Shown here: positions 1 through 8,222 of the stretch, in pieces | Numbering within the stretch: position 1 is the first letter of the stretch | How the letters are laid out: the number at the start of each line of letters is the position of its first letter | Assembly (NCBI GenBank): GCA_947475165.1 | Contig: CANJLD010000022.1 | Span: forward strand, 1 to 64,000 | Direction of reading: 5' to 3' | Source: Bacteroidota bacterium | Lineage (GTDB): Bacteria; Bacteroidota; Bacteroidia; Chitinophagales; LD1 | Length of the DNA stretch: 64,000 nucleotides | Program-made: the position numbers and the translations under genes | Notes under the pieces: model-generated | What the model was told of the DNA's origin: nothing | The model's input: only the letters and a program-made list of their open reading frames with translations | Database searches by the model: none

Positions 1-189
1 CTTTGCAACGTTAAAACATACCGTGCTATCTTTTGCCATGCCCTTTGCAACGTTAAAACATACCGTGCTATCTTTTGCCATGCCCTTTGCAACGTTAAAA
101 CATACCGTGCTATCTTTTGCCATGCCCTTTGCAACGGTAAAACACAGGTAGTGAACTTTTACAATGCTATTCGCAACGTTCCTCAAAGT
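1..189. repeat. Tandem array A: 42-bp repeat made of two 21-bp half units
   Basis: Positions 1-42, 43-84 and 85-126 are three identical 42-bp copies. The period continues in degenerate form to about 189 (units start at 127, 148 and 169). Each 42-mer divides into two 21-bp halves, one starting CTTTGCAACG and the other CGTGCTATC. The degenerate copies keep the 21-bp register and the GCAACG core. The array runs off the left edge of the window, so its full length is unknown. It lies downstream of dnaE. No gene is visible in it. Confidence 0.95.
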
Positions 190-192
190 ATA

Positions 193-228
193 TAAAACAA
201 ACGTGCCGTGATTTATAACCACGGCACG
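193..228 (-). terminator. Intrinsic terminator of dnaE
   Basis: Nine-bp arms CGTGCCGTG (202-210) and CACGGCACG (220-228) pair perfectly around a 9-base loop. Read on the minus strand, the hairpin is followed by a T-rich run (complement of 193-201). It lies 28 bases after the dnaE stop, so it fits dnaE transcript ending. Confidence 0.75.
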
Positions 229-255
229 TCACGTAAGTATGATGCAGCTTTTCTT

Positions 256-3200
256 TTAATTCAAACTATACGCCACCCGAATAGAATCCAGCTCTTTAAA
301 CAAATCGTTGCTTAGTTCAATAGCCTTTTGCGAGGAACTTGCACCTACTACAATACCTTCTTCTGAATCTATAAACTTAATGCGAAGCTTGGTTTTGCCC
401 GGATGTTTGGTGAGCACGGTATCAATTTCGCTAATCATTTTATCGTCTACCTCAAAAGCAGAAACTTCAAGCGTGAGGAACTTGGTGAGTTTGTTGCGGA
501 TATCACTGAGCAAATCAATCTTGCTTATCTTAAATTCAAACTGTGTTTCGTCATTCCACCGCTGCTGATAGCGTCCGCAAATGTGCAGCATAGCATTAGG
601 CGTTTCTACGAATGTTTTGAAAGTCATGTAATCTTTACCAAATAATGTAAAGTTATAAGTGCCGCTAAAATCTTCGATGGTGAACCTGCAATACTGGTTT
701 CCGTTTTTAGAAAATTTAGTTTCAGTTGTAGTAACAATACCAGCCAGTTTAAGCTCTTTGTTTTTTACTTTCTCAATTTCGTTGAGTGCGCTATTAGTAA
801 AAGTCTGAATCTCTAATCGGTAATCATCAAGCGGGTGTCCGCTGATGTAGATACCGGTCACCTCTTTTTCTTTCTTCAATTTTTCGAGCAAACTCCATTC
901 ATCGCTTCCGAATGAAGATGGCTCACGCAAATCAACACCGCCCTGCATTTCGCCAAACAAAGAATTTTGCTGCGATGCAGAAGTGTTCTGCACATTGCTT
1001 CCGTAGCGTGTTGCTTTATCTAAAACACTTAAACCATCTTTCTTATCGGGTAAAAAATATTGTGCACGATGGTAACCTGTAAACGAATCGAACGCACCTG
1101 CATAACCCAGCGACTCCAACGCTTTTTTGTTGATGGCTCTTGCACTTGCCCTGCGAGTTAAATCGTAAATGGTTTTGTAAGGACCGTTGGCTTTACGCTC
1201 AGCTACAATTGCTTCTACAGCCGCTTCTCCAACGCCTTTAATAGCAGATAGTGCATAACGAATTGCTCCTTTATCGTTCACTGTAAATTTCACATCACTC
1301 TCGTTTATATCCGGACCTTTCACCGGTACGCCCATACGTCTGCACTCTTCCATGAAAGCAGTAATCTTATCGATGTTGCCTTGGTTGTTGGTGAGCAATG
1401 CACTCATAAACTCACCCGGATAATTCGCTTTTAAATAAGCAGTTTGAAATGCCACAAATGCGTAACAGGTAGAATGCGATTTATTGAAAGCATATTGAGC
1501 AAACGCTTCCCAGTCTGTCCAGATTTTCTCGAGCCTCTTTGCATCTAAACCTTTTTCTTTTGCTCCGTCAATGAATTTGCCCTTCATTTTATCGAGCGTC
1601 TTGCGGTCTTTCTTACCCATTGCTTTGCGCAGATAATCAGCATCGCCTTTGGTAAAACCGCCAAGCTTTTGCGAAAGCTGCATCACCTGCTCCTGATACA
1701 CGGTAATGCCGTAAGTATCTTTCAGGAACTCTTCCATTTCCGGCAAATCGTAAGTTATTTTTTCTTTACCGTGTTTACGCGCAATATAGTTAGGAATGTA
1801 AGCGATAGGACCGGGACGATAGAGCGCGTTCATTGCAATCAAATCGTCCAGTTTATCGGGCCTCAACTCCTTCAAATATTTCTGCATGCCGGGCGACTCG
1901 AACTGGAACGTGCCGTTGGTTTCTGCACGTTGATACAACTCAAAGGTTTTCTTGTCGTCCAGCGGAATGGTATCTATATCAATTTTTATTCCGTGGTTCT
2001 GCTCAATTAATTGTAACGCATCGCGAATAATGGTGAGGGTTTTTAAACCCAAGAAGTCCATCTTAATTACACCGGCATCTTCAATTACTTTTCCTTCAAA
2101 TTGTGTGAGCCATAAATCGGTATCCTTCGAAGTAGCCACCGGAACAATCTCCGTTAAATCCATTGGGGCAATAATAATTCCCGCTGCGTGAACACCGGTG
2201 CCGCGCATACCGCCTTCCAGTTTTTCTGCTTCATGCAACACTTTGCTTTCAGCAGAATCGCTTTCATATTTTTTGCGCAACAACTTTGCATCTTCTATTT
2301 CCTCGCTCGCCAACTGTTCTTTTTCTTTCAGGCTGTCTTTGCCTTCAAGCGGTGCGTGAAGCAACCGGTTGAGGGTAATGCCCGGTCGGTCAGAAACTAA
2401 TTTGGTGAGTGCGAGCGATTCGTTCAATGGTAAATCCAACACTCGCGCTACATCTTTAATACTCACCTTGGCAGCCATGGTGCTGTAAGTAACAATCTGC
2501 GCTACTTGATTCTTGCCATATTTTTTCACCACATAATCAATCACCTTATCACGACCTTCATCATCAAAGTCGGTATCAATATCCGGTAAACTTTTGCGGT
2601 CAGGATTTAAAAATCTTTCGAAGAGAAGGTTGTAAGCAATCGGATCAATGTTGGTGATGCCGATACAATATGCCACAACACTACCGGCAGCTGAACCTCG
2701 ACCCGGACCAATCAATACGCCCATATCTCTACCGGCTTTAATGAAATCAGCCACAATCAAAAAGTAACCAGGGAAACCCATGGTCTTGATTGTATGCAAT
2801 TCGAAATTGATTCGCTCTTCAATTTCGGCAGTCATTTCTTTATAGCGTTTATGTGCGCCTTCGAAAGTGATATGCTTTAAATACTCCCACTGGTTCAGCA
2901 CATCATCCGCATGGATTTGAAATTCTTTTGGTATCGGGAAATTCGGAAGCATGATATCTTTCTTCAGGTTAAGGTGGTCAACCTTGTGGAAGATATCCAT
3001 CGTGTTATCAATAGCCTGCGGAACGTCCTTAAACAGATCGCTCATTTCCTGCTGTGTTTTGAAATAGAACTGGTCGTTGAAGAAAGCGAATCGTTTTCCT
3101 TTCATTGCGCCTTCTTCATCGCTAAATTCTTTGTTGGTAGGTGTGCTTTGCTTTTCACCTGTATTGATACAAAGCAAAATATCGTGCGCATTTGAATCCT

Positions 3201-3858
3201 GCTGGTCGGTGTAATGCGAATCGTTAGTGGCAATTACTTTTACGTTGTATTCTTTCGACCAGCGCAGTAAAACTTCATTCAACTTTTCCTGCTCTGCCAT
3301 TCCGTGACGCTGTAATTCGATGTAATAGTCTTCACCAAACAAATTCAAATACCATTCAAAAATTTTTCGTCCTTCTTCTTCGCCCTTCTTTAAAATGGCT
3401 TGAGGAACTTCTGCTCCAATGCAGCATGTAGTTGCAATCAAATTCGCATGATACTTTTCAATCAAGGTTCTGTCAATGCGTGGGTACTTGCTGTATAAAC
3501 CTTCTGTAAAACCGAGTGAGCAAAGCTTCATCAGGTTTTTGTAGCCGTCTGCATTTTTTGCAATAAGCAATTGGTGATAACGTTTGTCTTTTTTATCTTT
3601 TGTAAAAGTCTGAATGAACCGGTCTTCGGTTACATAAAATTCGCAGCCCACAATCGGTTTAATAGGAGAACCATCTGCGAGTTTATGTTTGTTCGCCTCT
3701 GCCACAAAATCAAATACGCCAAACATATTTCCGTGGTCGGTAATGGTAAGAGCTTTCATTCCATCTTTTGCAGCTTTCTTATACATAGAAGAAATGCTGG
3801 CAGCTCCGTCAAGAAGCGAATATTGAGTATGCGAGTGGAGGTGAATAAATTCTGGCAT
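256..3858 (-). CDS. dnaE: DNA polymerase III alpha subunit
   Basis: Replicative DNA polymerase catalytic subunit, 1,200 residues. I place the start at the ATG at 3858 (MPEFIHLHSH) rather than an in-frame ATG 81 bases upstream, because the family's PHP domain begins here. Visible in order: PHP domain (HLHSHTQYSLLDG, residues about 5-18); palm with the catalytic acidic motif PDIDTDFDD near residue 428; a conserved block with LYRPGPIAYIPNY near 681; a helix-hairpin-helix (SAIKGVGEAAVEAI) near 874; and a C-terminal OB fold from about 1,037. Length and motif order match bacterial DnaE1. There is no Shine-Dalgarno sequence, as usual in this phylum. It stands alone, divergent from the CotH-like gene, with a hairpin terminator downstream. 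Confidence 0.97.
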   Translation of the reverse strand: MPEFIHLHSHTQYSLLDGAASISSMYKKAAKDGMKALTITDHGNMFGVFDFVAEANKHKLADGSPIKPIVGCEFYVTEDRFIQTFTKDKKDKRYHQLLIAKNADGYKNLMKLCSLGFTEGLYSKYPRIDRTLIEKYHANLIATTCCIGAEVPQAILKKGEEEGRKIFEWYLNLFGEDYYIELQRHGMAEQEKLNEVLLRWSKEYNVKVIATNDSHYTDQQDSNAHDILLCINTGEKQSTPTNKEFSDEEGAMKGKRFAFFNDQFYFKTQQEMSDLFKDVPQAIDNTMDIFHKVDHLNLKKDIMLPNFPIPKEFQIHADDVLNQWEYLKHITFEGAHKRYKEMTAEIEERINFELHTIKTMGFPGYFLIVADFIKAGRDMGVLIGPGRGSAAGSVVAYCIGITNIDPIAYNLLFERFLNPDRKSLPDIDTDFDDEGRDKVIDYVVKKYGKNQVAQIVTYSTMAAKVSIKDVARVLDLPLNESLALTKLVSDRPGITLNRLLHAPLEGKDSLKEKEQLASEEIEDAKLLRKKYESDSAESKVLHEAEKLEGGMRGTGVHAAGIIIAPMDLTEIVPVATSKDTDLWLTQFEGKVIEDAGVIKMDFLGLKTLTIIRDALQLIEQNHGIKIDIDTIPLDDKKTFELYQRAETNGTFQFESPGMQKYLKELRPDKLDDLIAMNALYRPGPIAYIPNYIARKHGKEKITYDLPEMEEFLKDTYGITVYQEQVMQLSQKLGGFTKGDADYLRKAMGKKDRKTLDKMKGKFIDGAKEKGLDAKRLEKIWTDWEAFAQYAFNKSHSTCYAFVAFQTAYLKANYPGEFMSALLTNNQGNIDKITAFMEECRRMGVPVKGPDINESDVKFTVNDKGAIRYALSAIKGVGEAAVEAIVAERKANGPYKTIYDLTRRASARAINKKALESLGYAGAFDSFTGYHRAQYFLPDKKDGLSVLDKATRYGSNVQNTSASQQNSLFGEMQGGVDLREPSSFGSDEWSLLEKLKKEKEVTGIYISGHPLDDYRLEIQTFTNSALNEIEKVKNKELKLAGIVTTTETKFSKNGNQYCRFTIEDFSGTYNFTLFGKDYMTFKTFVETPNAMLHICGRYQQRWNDETQFEFKISKIDLLSDIRNKLTKFLTLEVSAFEVDDKMISEIDTVLTKHPGKTKLRIKFIDSEEGIVVGASSSQKAIELSNDLFKELDSIRVAYSLN

Positions 3859-3989
3859 AATAAAATCGGATTGTAAATTTTGGAATTGCGCATGAAAATG
3901 CACTAAAACCCGTCTAAAAGTTGAGGGAATTTTAAACAAGCTTGTTGAAAAATTGTATTGCTTTGAGCATCAATCGAAAAATAATTGGA

Positions 3990-5489
3990 ATGAAGAAAAT
4001 TTTACTGCTGGTTATTCTTTTTAGCTCTACTAAACTCTTCTCTCAAAACCCCGGAGACAATATTTTTAACACCAATCAGTTGGTTCATGAAATAAAAATC
4101 ATCTTCCCGTTTAACAGTTGGTATGATACGCTTACAAAGTATTACCAATACACTTCACAGACCGATTCAAGTATTTACCTAATGGCAACTTCTTTAGAGT
4201 TTGACGGAGTTGTTTATGACAGTGTGGGCTGTAAGTTCAAAGGTAATTCGTCTTACAACAACCCTTCACAGAAGAAAAGTTGGAAACTGGACTTTGAAGA
4301 ATTTAAAGAGAACAACGAAGTTGATAACCTGAAGCAATTGAATCTGAACAACGGTTTTAAAGACCCGAGTATGATGCGTGAGAAATTGTGTCTTGATTTT
4401 ATGGAGTATTACGGTATTCCTGCACCTCGCTGCGATTATGCGAACGTGTATGTCAACGGTTCACTTTGGGGATTTTACATGTTGGTAGAAGAAGTAGACA
4501 AAACATTTTGCAAAACCCACTTTGGTGATAAAAAGGGAAACCTGTTTAAAGGCGACCCGCATGGAGATTTGCGCTGGAAAGGAGCAACTGCTTCCCAATA
4601 TTATGGCGACTATGAGTTAAAAACGAATGAAGACTTGAATGACTGGAGCGATTTGATTTGGCTACTGGACAACATCAATAATTCTTCTACTGCTGAATAC
4701 AATGATTCGTTGGATGCATCCTTCAATTCTTCGTCCTACATCAAAAGCTGGGCGACCAATATTCTCTTTTCCAACCTTGATTCATATGTGGGAAGCGGAC
4801 ATAATTATTATGTCTATCACAATGCCAATTCCAATCGCTTTGAGTTTATTAATTGGGATGTGAACGAAGCATTTGGGGTTTTCTTAAACGGCAACCAGCT
4901 GACCGGTATGACTACTTTGCCTATGAATTATATTCCCACTCAAGGCAACCGTCCGCTGAATACGAAGATGATTGCAAACTCTGTTTACTGGAATGAGTAT
5001 CAGAATTTCATTTGCAATGTCACTAACGACTATTTTAATCCAACGTATATGAATCCAATAATTGATTCGCTGTATAACCGGATTAAAACATATTACTATA
5101 GCGACCTTAAGAAACTTTTTCCAAGCAATCAGTTTGACGCAAATATCAGCAGCACGCAGGCAAATGCACTTGGGCTAAAACCTTTCGTGCAGGAGCGCTA
5201 CGATTATCTTTCACAGCAGCTTTCCTCGTTTAACTGTACGCCATTAGTTTCAAGTGTTCAAAATGTAGAAGAGAATAGTATAGAAATATTTCCAAATCCG
5301 GTGAGTGAGAAATTGCTGATTACCGGTTGTAAGTTGAATACAGAAATTCGTATTTGTGATTTAAGCGGGAAAGAAATTTTGCAGATTAAATCAAATTCCG
5401 TCAACTTTCAACTTTCAACCATGAACTGGGAAAGTGGAGTATATCTTCTGCAAGCGGGAAGTAAGACAAGTAAGATTATCAAGTTATAA
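3990..5489 (+). CDS. CotH-like kinase-fold protein with T9SS sorting domain
   Basis: Predicted secreted protein of 499 residues. The start at 3990 gives a clear signal peptide (MKKILLLVILFSSTKLFSQ); an in-frame ATG 48 bases upstream would bury it. The middle matches the spore-coat CotH family: KFKGNSSYNNPSQKKSWKLD near residues 80-100, a MREKL block, and NWDVNEAFG near residue 288, the acidic part of the kinase-like core. Residues about 425-499 form a type IX secretion C-terminal domain (IEIFPNPVSEKLLI ... GVYLLQ). CotH proteins of Bacillus phosphorylate coat proteins; the substrate here is unknown. A short heptamer repeat lies in the sorting-domain codons. The gene meets the next gene end to end with no spacer. 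Confidence 0.85.
   Translation: MKKILLLVILFSSTKLFSQNPGDNIFNTNQLVHEIKIIFPFNSWYDTLTKYYQYTSQTDSSIYLMATSLEFDGVVYDSVGCKFKGNSSYNNPSQKKSWKLDFEEFKENNEVDNLKQLNLNNGFKDPSMMREKLCLDFMEYYGIPAPRCDYANVYVNGSLWGFYMLVEEVDKTFCKTHFGDKKGNLFKGDPHGDLRWKGATASQYYGDYELKTNEDLNDWSDLIWLLDNINNSSTAEYNDSLDASFNSSSYIKSWATNILFSNLDSYVGSGHNYYVYHNANSNRFEFINWDVNEAFGVFLNGNQLTGMTTLPMNYIPTQGNRPLNTKMIANSVYWNEYQNFICNVTNDYFNPTYMNPIIDSLYNRIKTYYYSDLKKLFPSNQFDANISSTQANALGLKPFVQERYDYLSQQLSSFNCTPLVSSVQNVEENSIEIFPNPVSEKLLITGCKLNTEIRICDLSGKEILQIKSNSVNFQLSTMNWESGVYLLQAGSKTSKIIKL
5402..5419 (+). repeat. Heptanucleotide repeat CAACTTT, about 2.6 copies, inside the CotH-like gene
   Basis: CAACTTT occurs at 5402-5408 and 5409-5415, then CAAC. It falls in the codons of the T9SS sorting domain. 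Short by itself; listed because many loci in the window have the same 7-bp period. Confidence 0.5.
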
Positions 5490-5828
5490 TTATCCTCCCT
5501 TTCTTTTGGTTTTATAACCAAGTGTGGTAAGCAATGCAATTACTTTTTCACGATGCTCGCCCTGGATCAGGATGATTCCATCCTTCACCGTTCCACCGCT
5601 GCCGCATTTGTTTTTTAATTGTTTGCCAAGTGCGTCTAAATCGTTCTCACTACCAACGAAGTTTGAAACAATAGTCGCCACTTTGCCACCCTTCAATCTT
5701 TCAAGTGCTACATAAAGCGTTTGCTGGTTAGCAGAAATAGTTTTCTGTCCATTGTTTTCTTCTTCCTGCTTAAAGCCGGGATTAGTAGAGAAAACTATCC
5801 TGTTTTTGAAATCGTCTTTCTTGCTCAT
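5490..5828 (-). CDS. SUI1/eIF1-like translation factor (YciH family)
   Basis: 112 residues. The C-terminal half is a clear SUI1 domain: KCGSGGTVKDGIILIQGEH followed by REKVIALLTTLGYKTKRKGG. Bacterial YciH proteins share the eIF1 fold and affect start-site fidelity on the 30S subunit; the exact role here is inferred. The first 40 residues are a variable extension. It converges on the CotH-like gene: the two stop codons are adjacent. It lies three bases downstream of the lipid kinase gene and is probably co-transcribed with it and nadC. Confidence 0.9.
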   Translation of the reverse strand: MSKKDDFKNRIVFSTNPGFKQEEENNGQKTISANQQTLYVALERLKGGKVATIVSNFVGSENDLDALGKQLKNKCGSGGTVKDGIILIQGEHREKVIALLTTLGYKTKRKGG

Positions 5829-5831
5829 GGT

Positions 5832-6743
5832 TTAATAAGCGTTTAGTTCTGCCGGCACAATTACATCAATGCACTGTGGCACAATTTCAAAAGTAACATC
5901 ATCGTGATAAATCAGTGAATCGCCATCGAACTGATAACACATTTTTTTGTTGCCGTGAATCTTAATCTTCTTGGCGCGGTATTGTTCTGCTTCTTTAATC
6001 AAATCTGGACGCTTAAGCAAGAGACAACCTACAATGTAGAGTAGTTTCGAAAGCGGAAACTTGTTCATCACAATTACATCCATTACTCCGTCTTTCAAAC
6101 TGGTAAAAGGGAATACCGCGAAATCGTAACCGTATTGGTTGGCATTAAAAGCAGTAAACAAAAAGAAGTCACGTTCAATAACTACATCGTCAATTTCTAC
6201 CGTGGTGTGAAACGGTTGAAAGTAGAGAAACAACTCTTTTAACCCAGCCCATGCATAAGAACTTAATCCGCGGATGCTGTGATGATGAAACCTCCTAGCA
6301 ACAGATGAATCGAGACCAAAGCCTGCATTGCTTACAAAATAGCGAAGGTTAGATTTCACCAAATCAAGTTTAACGGTTTTGCCTGTGTTAAGAACATGAA
6401 TAGAACCTTCCGCATCGCGTGGTGGAATTTTCAAGTGTGTGGCAAAACCATTACCGGAGCCGTAAGGAATAACACCAAGAGCGGTTTTGCTACCGATTAA
6501 ACTTTGCGCCACATCGTTGATACTTCCGTCACCGCCAATCGCTACGCAAACATCATAACCTTCCTCCACCGCCTGTTGTGCAATTAAAGTAGCGTGACCC
6601 GCATATTGAGTAAAGCGAATAGTGTAGTCGTATTTTACATAATCAATGTAGCGTGCAATTTTCTCGGGCACATTCTTCTTCTTGTAAACCCCTGAGATGG
6701 GATTTATAATGAACATTATTTTCTTCTTCTCTTGCGTTTCCAT
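5832..6743 (-). CDS. Diacylglycerol/lipid kinase family protein (YegS/DagK type)
   Basis: 303 residues with the DAGK catalytic domain at the N-terminus: FIINPISG near residue 10, then IGGDGSINDVA near residue 70 and the nucleotide-binding IPYGSGNGFA near residue 95. The C-terminal half is the beta-rich YegS-like domain (DGVMDVIVMNKF). Family members phosphorylate diacylglycerol, ceramide-like lipids or phosphatidylglycerol with ATP; I cannot choose the substrate. Bacteroidota make sphingolipids, so a sphingoid substrate is possible but is inference. Its ATG directly abuts the nadC stop codon, showing tight operon packing (nadC, kinase, SUI1). Confidence 0.9.
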   Translation of the reverse strand: METQEKKKIMFIINPISGVYKKKNVPEKIARYIDYVKYDYTIRFTQYAGHATLIAQQAVEEGYDVCVAIGGDGSINDVAQSLIGSKTALGVIPYGSGNGFATHLKIPPRDAEGSIHVLNTGKTVKLDLVKSNLRYFVSNAGFGLDSSVARRFHHHSIRGLSSYAWAGLKELFLYFQPFHTTVEIDDVVIERDFFLFTAFNANQYGYDFAVFPFTSLKDGVMDVIVMNKFPLSKLLYIVGCLLLKRPDLIKEAEQYRAKKIKIHGNKKMCYQFDGDSLIYHDDVTFEIVPQCIDVIVPAELNAY

Positions 6744-7613
6744 TTAAAATGCTTTCAAACTTAAATCTAAACTAACCGATGAATGCGTAAGCGCACCCAC
6801 CGAAATAAAATCAACTCCGGTTTCGGCATACGCGCGAACGGTTTCTAAGGTAATTCCTCCGCTGGCTTCGGTTTCATATTTTTTGTTTACGAGTTGAACG
6901 GCTTGCTTCATTAAATCAGCAGAGAAGTTATCGAACATGATTCTGTTTACGTTGCCAACTCGCAAAACTTCTTCTACATCTTTTAAACTTCTGGTTTCCA
7001 CTTCAACCGGTAAACTCAAATTATTTTTTTGCTGATAATCTTTTACCGCTAGGATTGCTTTCTCGATTCCTCCGCAAAAATCAATGTGATTGTCTTTAAG
7101 CATAATCATATCATACAAACCAAAACGGTGATTGTGTCCGCCACCAATGCGCACTGCCCATTTTTCGAAATAGCGGAAGTTAGGAGTTGTCTTTCTGGTG
7201 TCGAGAATCTTTGCATTTGTTCCTTCAATCTGCTTTACAAACTTTGAAGTATGTGTGGCAATACCGCTCATGCGCTGCATAAAATTAAGGAGCAATCTTT
7301 CGGCACGGAGAATCGATTTTACTTCTCCGTATATCTTAAAAGCAATATCGCCTTTTGTAATTGACGTTCCATCGTCCAGAATCTTTTCAAATTTCAAATC
7401 AGCATCCACCCGTTTACAAATAAGTTCTGCCAGTTCAACACCGGCTAAAATGCCTTCTGCTTTGCATAGCAGTTGGGCTCGACCATCCTTCTTATCGGGA
7501 ATACATGCCAGCGAAGAATGGTCGCCTGTAGGAATCTTTCCTTCAAAGTCAACAATGTCTTCGGCTAAGGCTTCGTCAATAAATTTTTCGAGGTTGTAAC
7601 TCATTTCAGCCAC
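6744..7613 (-). CDS. nadC: Nicotinate-nucleotide pyrophosphorylase (carboxylating)
   Basis: Converts quinolinate and PRPP to nicotinate mononucleotide in de novo NAD synthesis. 289 residues, a normal length. Recognisable blocks: LAEDI at the N-terminus, LNFMQRMSGIATHT, the RKTTPNFRYFEKWAVRIGGG stretch that holds the conserved Arg/Lys substrate ligands, MLKDNHI, and VEVETRSLKDVEEVL. An alternative start three codons later (MSYNLEKF) is equally plausible. First gene of a tight three-gene operon. The partner genes nadA and nadB are not in the window. Confidence 0.96.
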   Translation of the reverse strand: MAEMSYNLEKFIDEALAEDIVDFEGKIPTGDHSSLACIPDKKDGRAQLLCKAEGILAGVELAELICKRVDADLKFEKILDDGTSITKGDIAFKIYGEVKSILRAERLLLNFMQRMSGIATHTSKFVKQIEGTNAKILDTRKTTPNFRYFEKWAVRIGGGHNHRFGLYDMIMLKDNHIDFCGGIEKAILAVKDYQQKNNLSLPVEVETRSLKDVEEVLRVGNVNRIMFDNFSADLMKQAVQLVNKKYETEASGGITLETVRAYAETGVDFISVGALTHSSVSLDLSLKAF

Positions 7614-7683
7614 GAATAAATACTAAAGCCACGAATTGCACGAATTAGAATAAATAAAAAAACGAGCCATTACTGACTCGCCT

Positions 7684-7720
7684 GTATTTTGTATTAAGTC
7701 CCCTTTAGGGGATTTAGGGG
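7684..7720. repeat. REP-type palindromic repeat, CCCCTTTAGGGG family, copy 1
   Basis: Core TCCCCTTTAGGGGA at 7699-7712, flanked by a TATTAAG block and GATTTAGGGG. The same element, in either orientation, recurs at 14122-14163, 14193-14219 and 15971-16002, with a related form inside miaB at 12750-12776. It ends just before the stop codon of the DUF4783 gene, where it could also act as a 3' hairpin. Confidence 0.8.
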
Positions 7721-7721
7721 T

Positions 7722-8120
7722 TTATTGTTCCTCAAACCGTATTTCCTGAATTGCCAGTACCCCGTTTGTAGCTTTTGCATAAACGTAAGTTCTGTAATTA
7801 CCGGTTGAGGTAGAAAGATTACCAATAAAATATTTAGAACCTTCTGGTGAAGTTCCCTGATGGGCAATAACAAACCCCTTAGGCTGGTGGGTAGTAAAGA
7901 AATTCTTCAACACCATTTCTGCCTGGCTTTTGCTATAAGAGTTACCCGCATCTTTAATGGTAATCTCTACATTGCTCTGAAAACTTGCTGCTAAAGAAGA
8001 TGCATTTCCTGTGCGGATGGCATTAGCAATATTGTCAAAACTCTGCGCCTGTGTTTGGCTGGTAAGCACAAACAAACAGCAGATTATAAGGGTAGTGGAT
8101 TTAATTAGCTTGTTCTTCAT
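7722..8120 (-). CDS. DUF4783 family secreted protein
   Basis: 132 residues when started at the ATG at 8120 (MKNKLIKSTTLIICCLF), which gives a signal peptide ending near AQAQS; the upstream in-frame ATG at 8192 adds 24 residues that do not look like coding sequence. The mature part (IRTGNASSLAASFQ, YSKSQAEMVLKNFF, IRFEEQ at the end) matches the DUF4783 family of Bacteroidota, small NTF2-like-fold periplasmic proteins of unknown function. In this phylum it often sits near nadC, as here. No catalytic residues can be named. Confidence 0.85.
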   Translation of the reverse strand: MKNKLIKSTTLIICCLFVLTSQTQAQSFDNIANAIRTGNASSLAASFQSNVEITIKDAGNSYSKSQAEMVLKNFFTTHQPKGFVIAHQGTSPEGSKYFIGNLSTSTGNYRTYVYAKATNGVLAIQEIRFEEQ

Positions 8121-8208
8121 TTGTATAAAATAAGTGAAATAGTTGGGGCGAATATCATGCCAACAGGGGGTATGATTGAATTCACTCTTCAAAACTAAGA
8201 AAGCCGAC

Positions 8209-8216
8209 TAAATTTG
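8209..8216 (+). promoter_or_regulatory. Bacteroidota -7 promoter element before gpmI
   Basis: TAAATTTG matches TAnnTTTG exactly and ends 6 bases before the gpmI ATG, so the transcript would be nearly leaderless. I see no TTG at the usual -33 spacing. Confidence 0.4.
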
Positions 8217-8222
8217 CCGCGC

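Noticed and set aside
1-189. CRISPR array
   Set aside because: The 42-bp repeats are directly adjacent with no unique spacers, and no cas genes are present.
3858-3939. 27-residue N-terminal extension of DnaE
   Set aside because: The PHP domain begins at the second ATG; the extension is not like any DnaE start.
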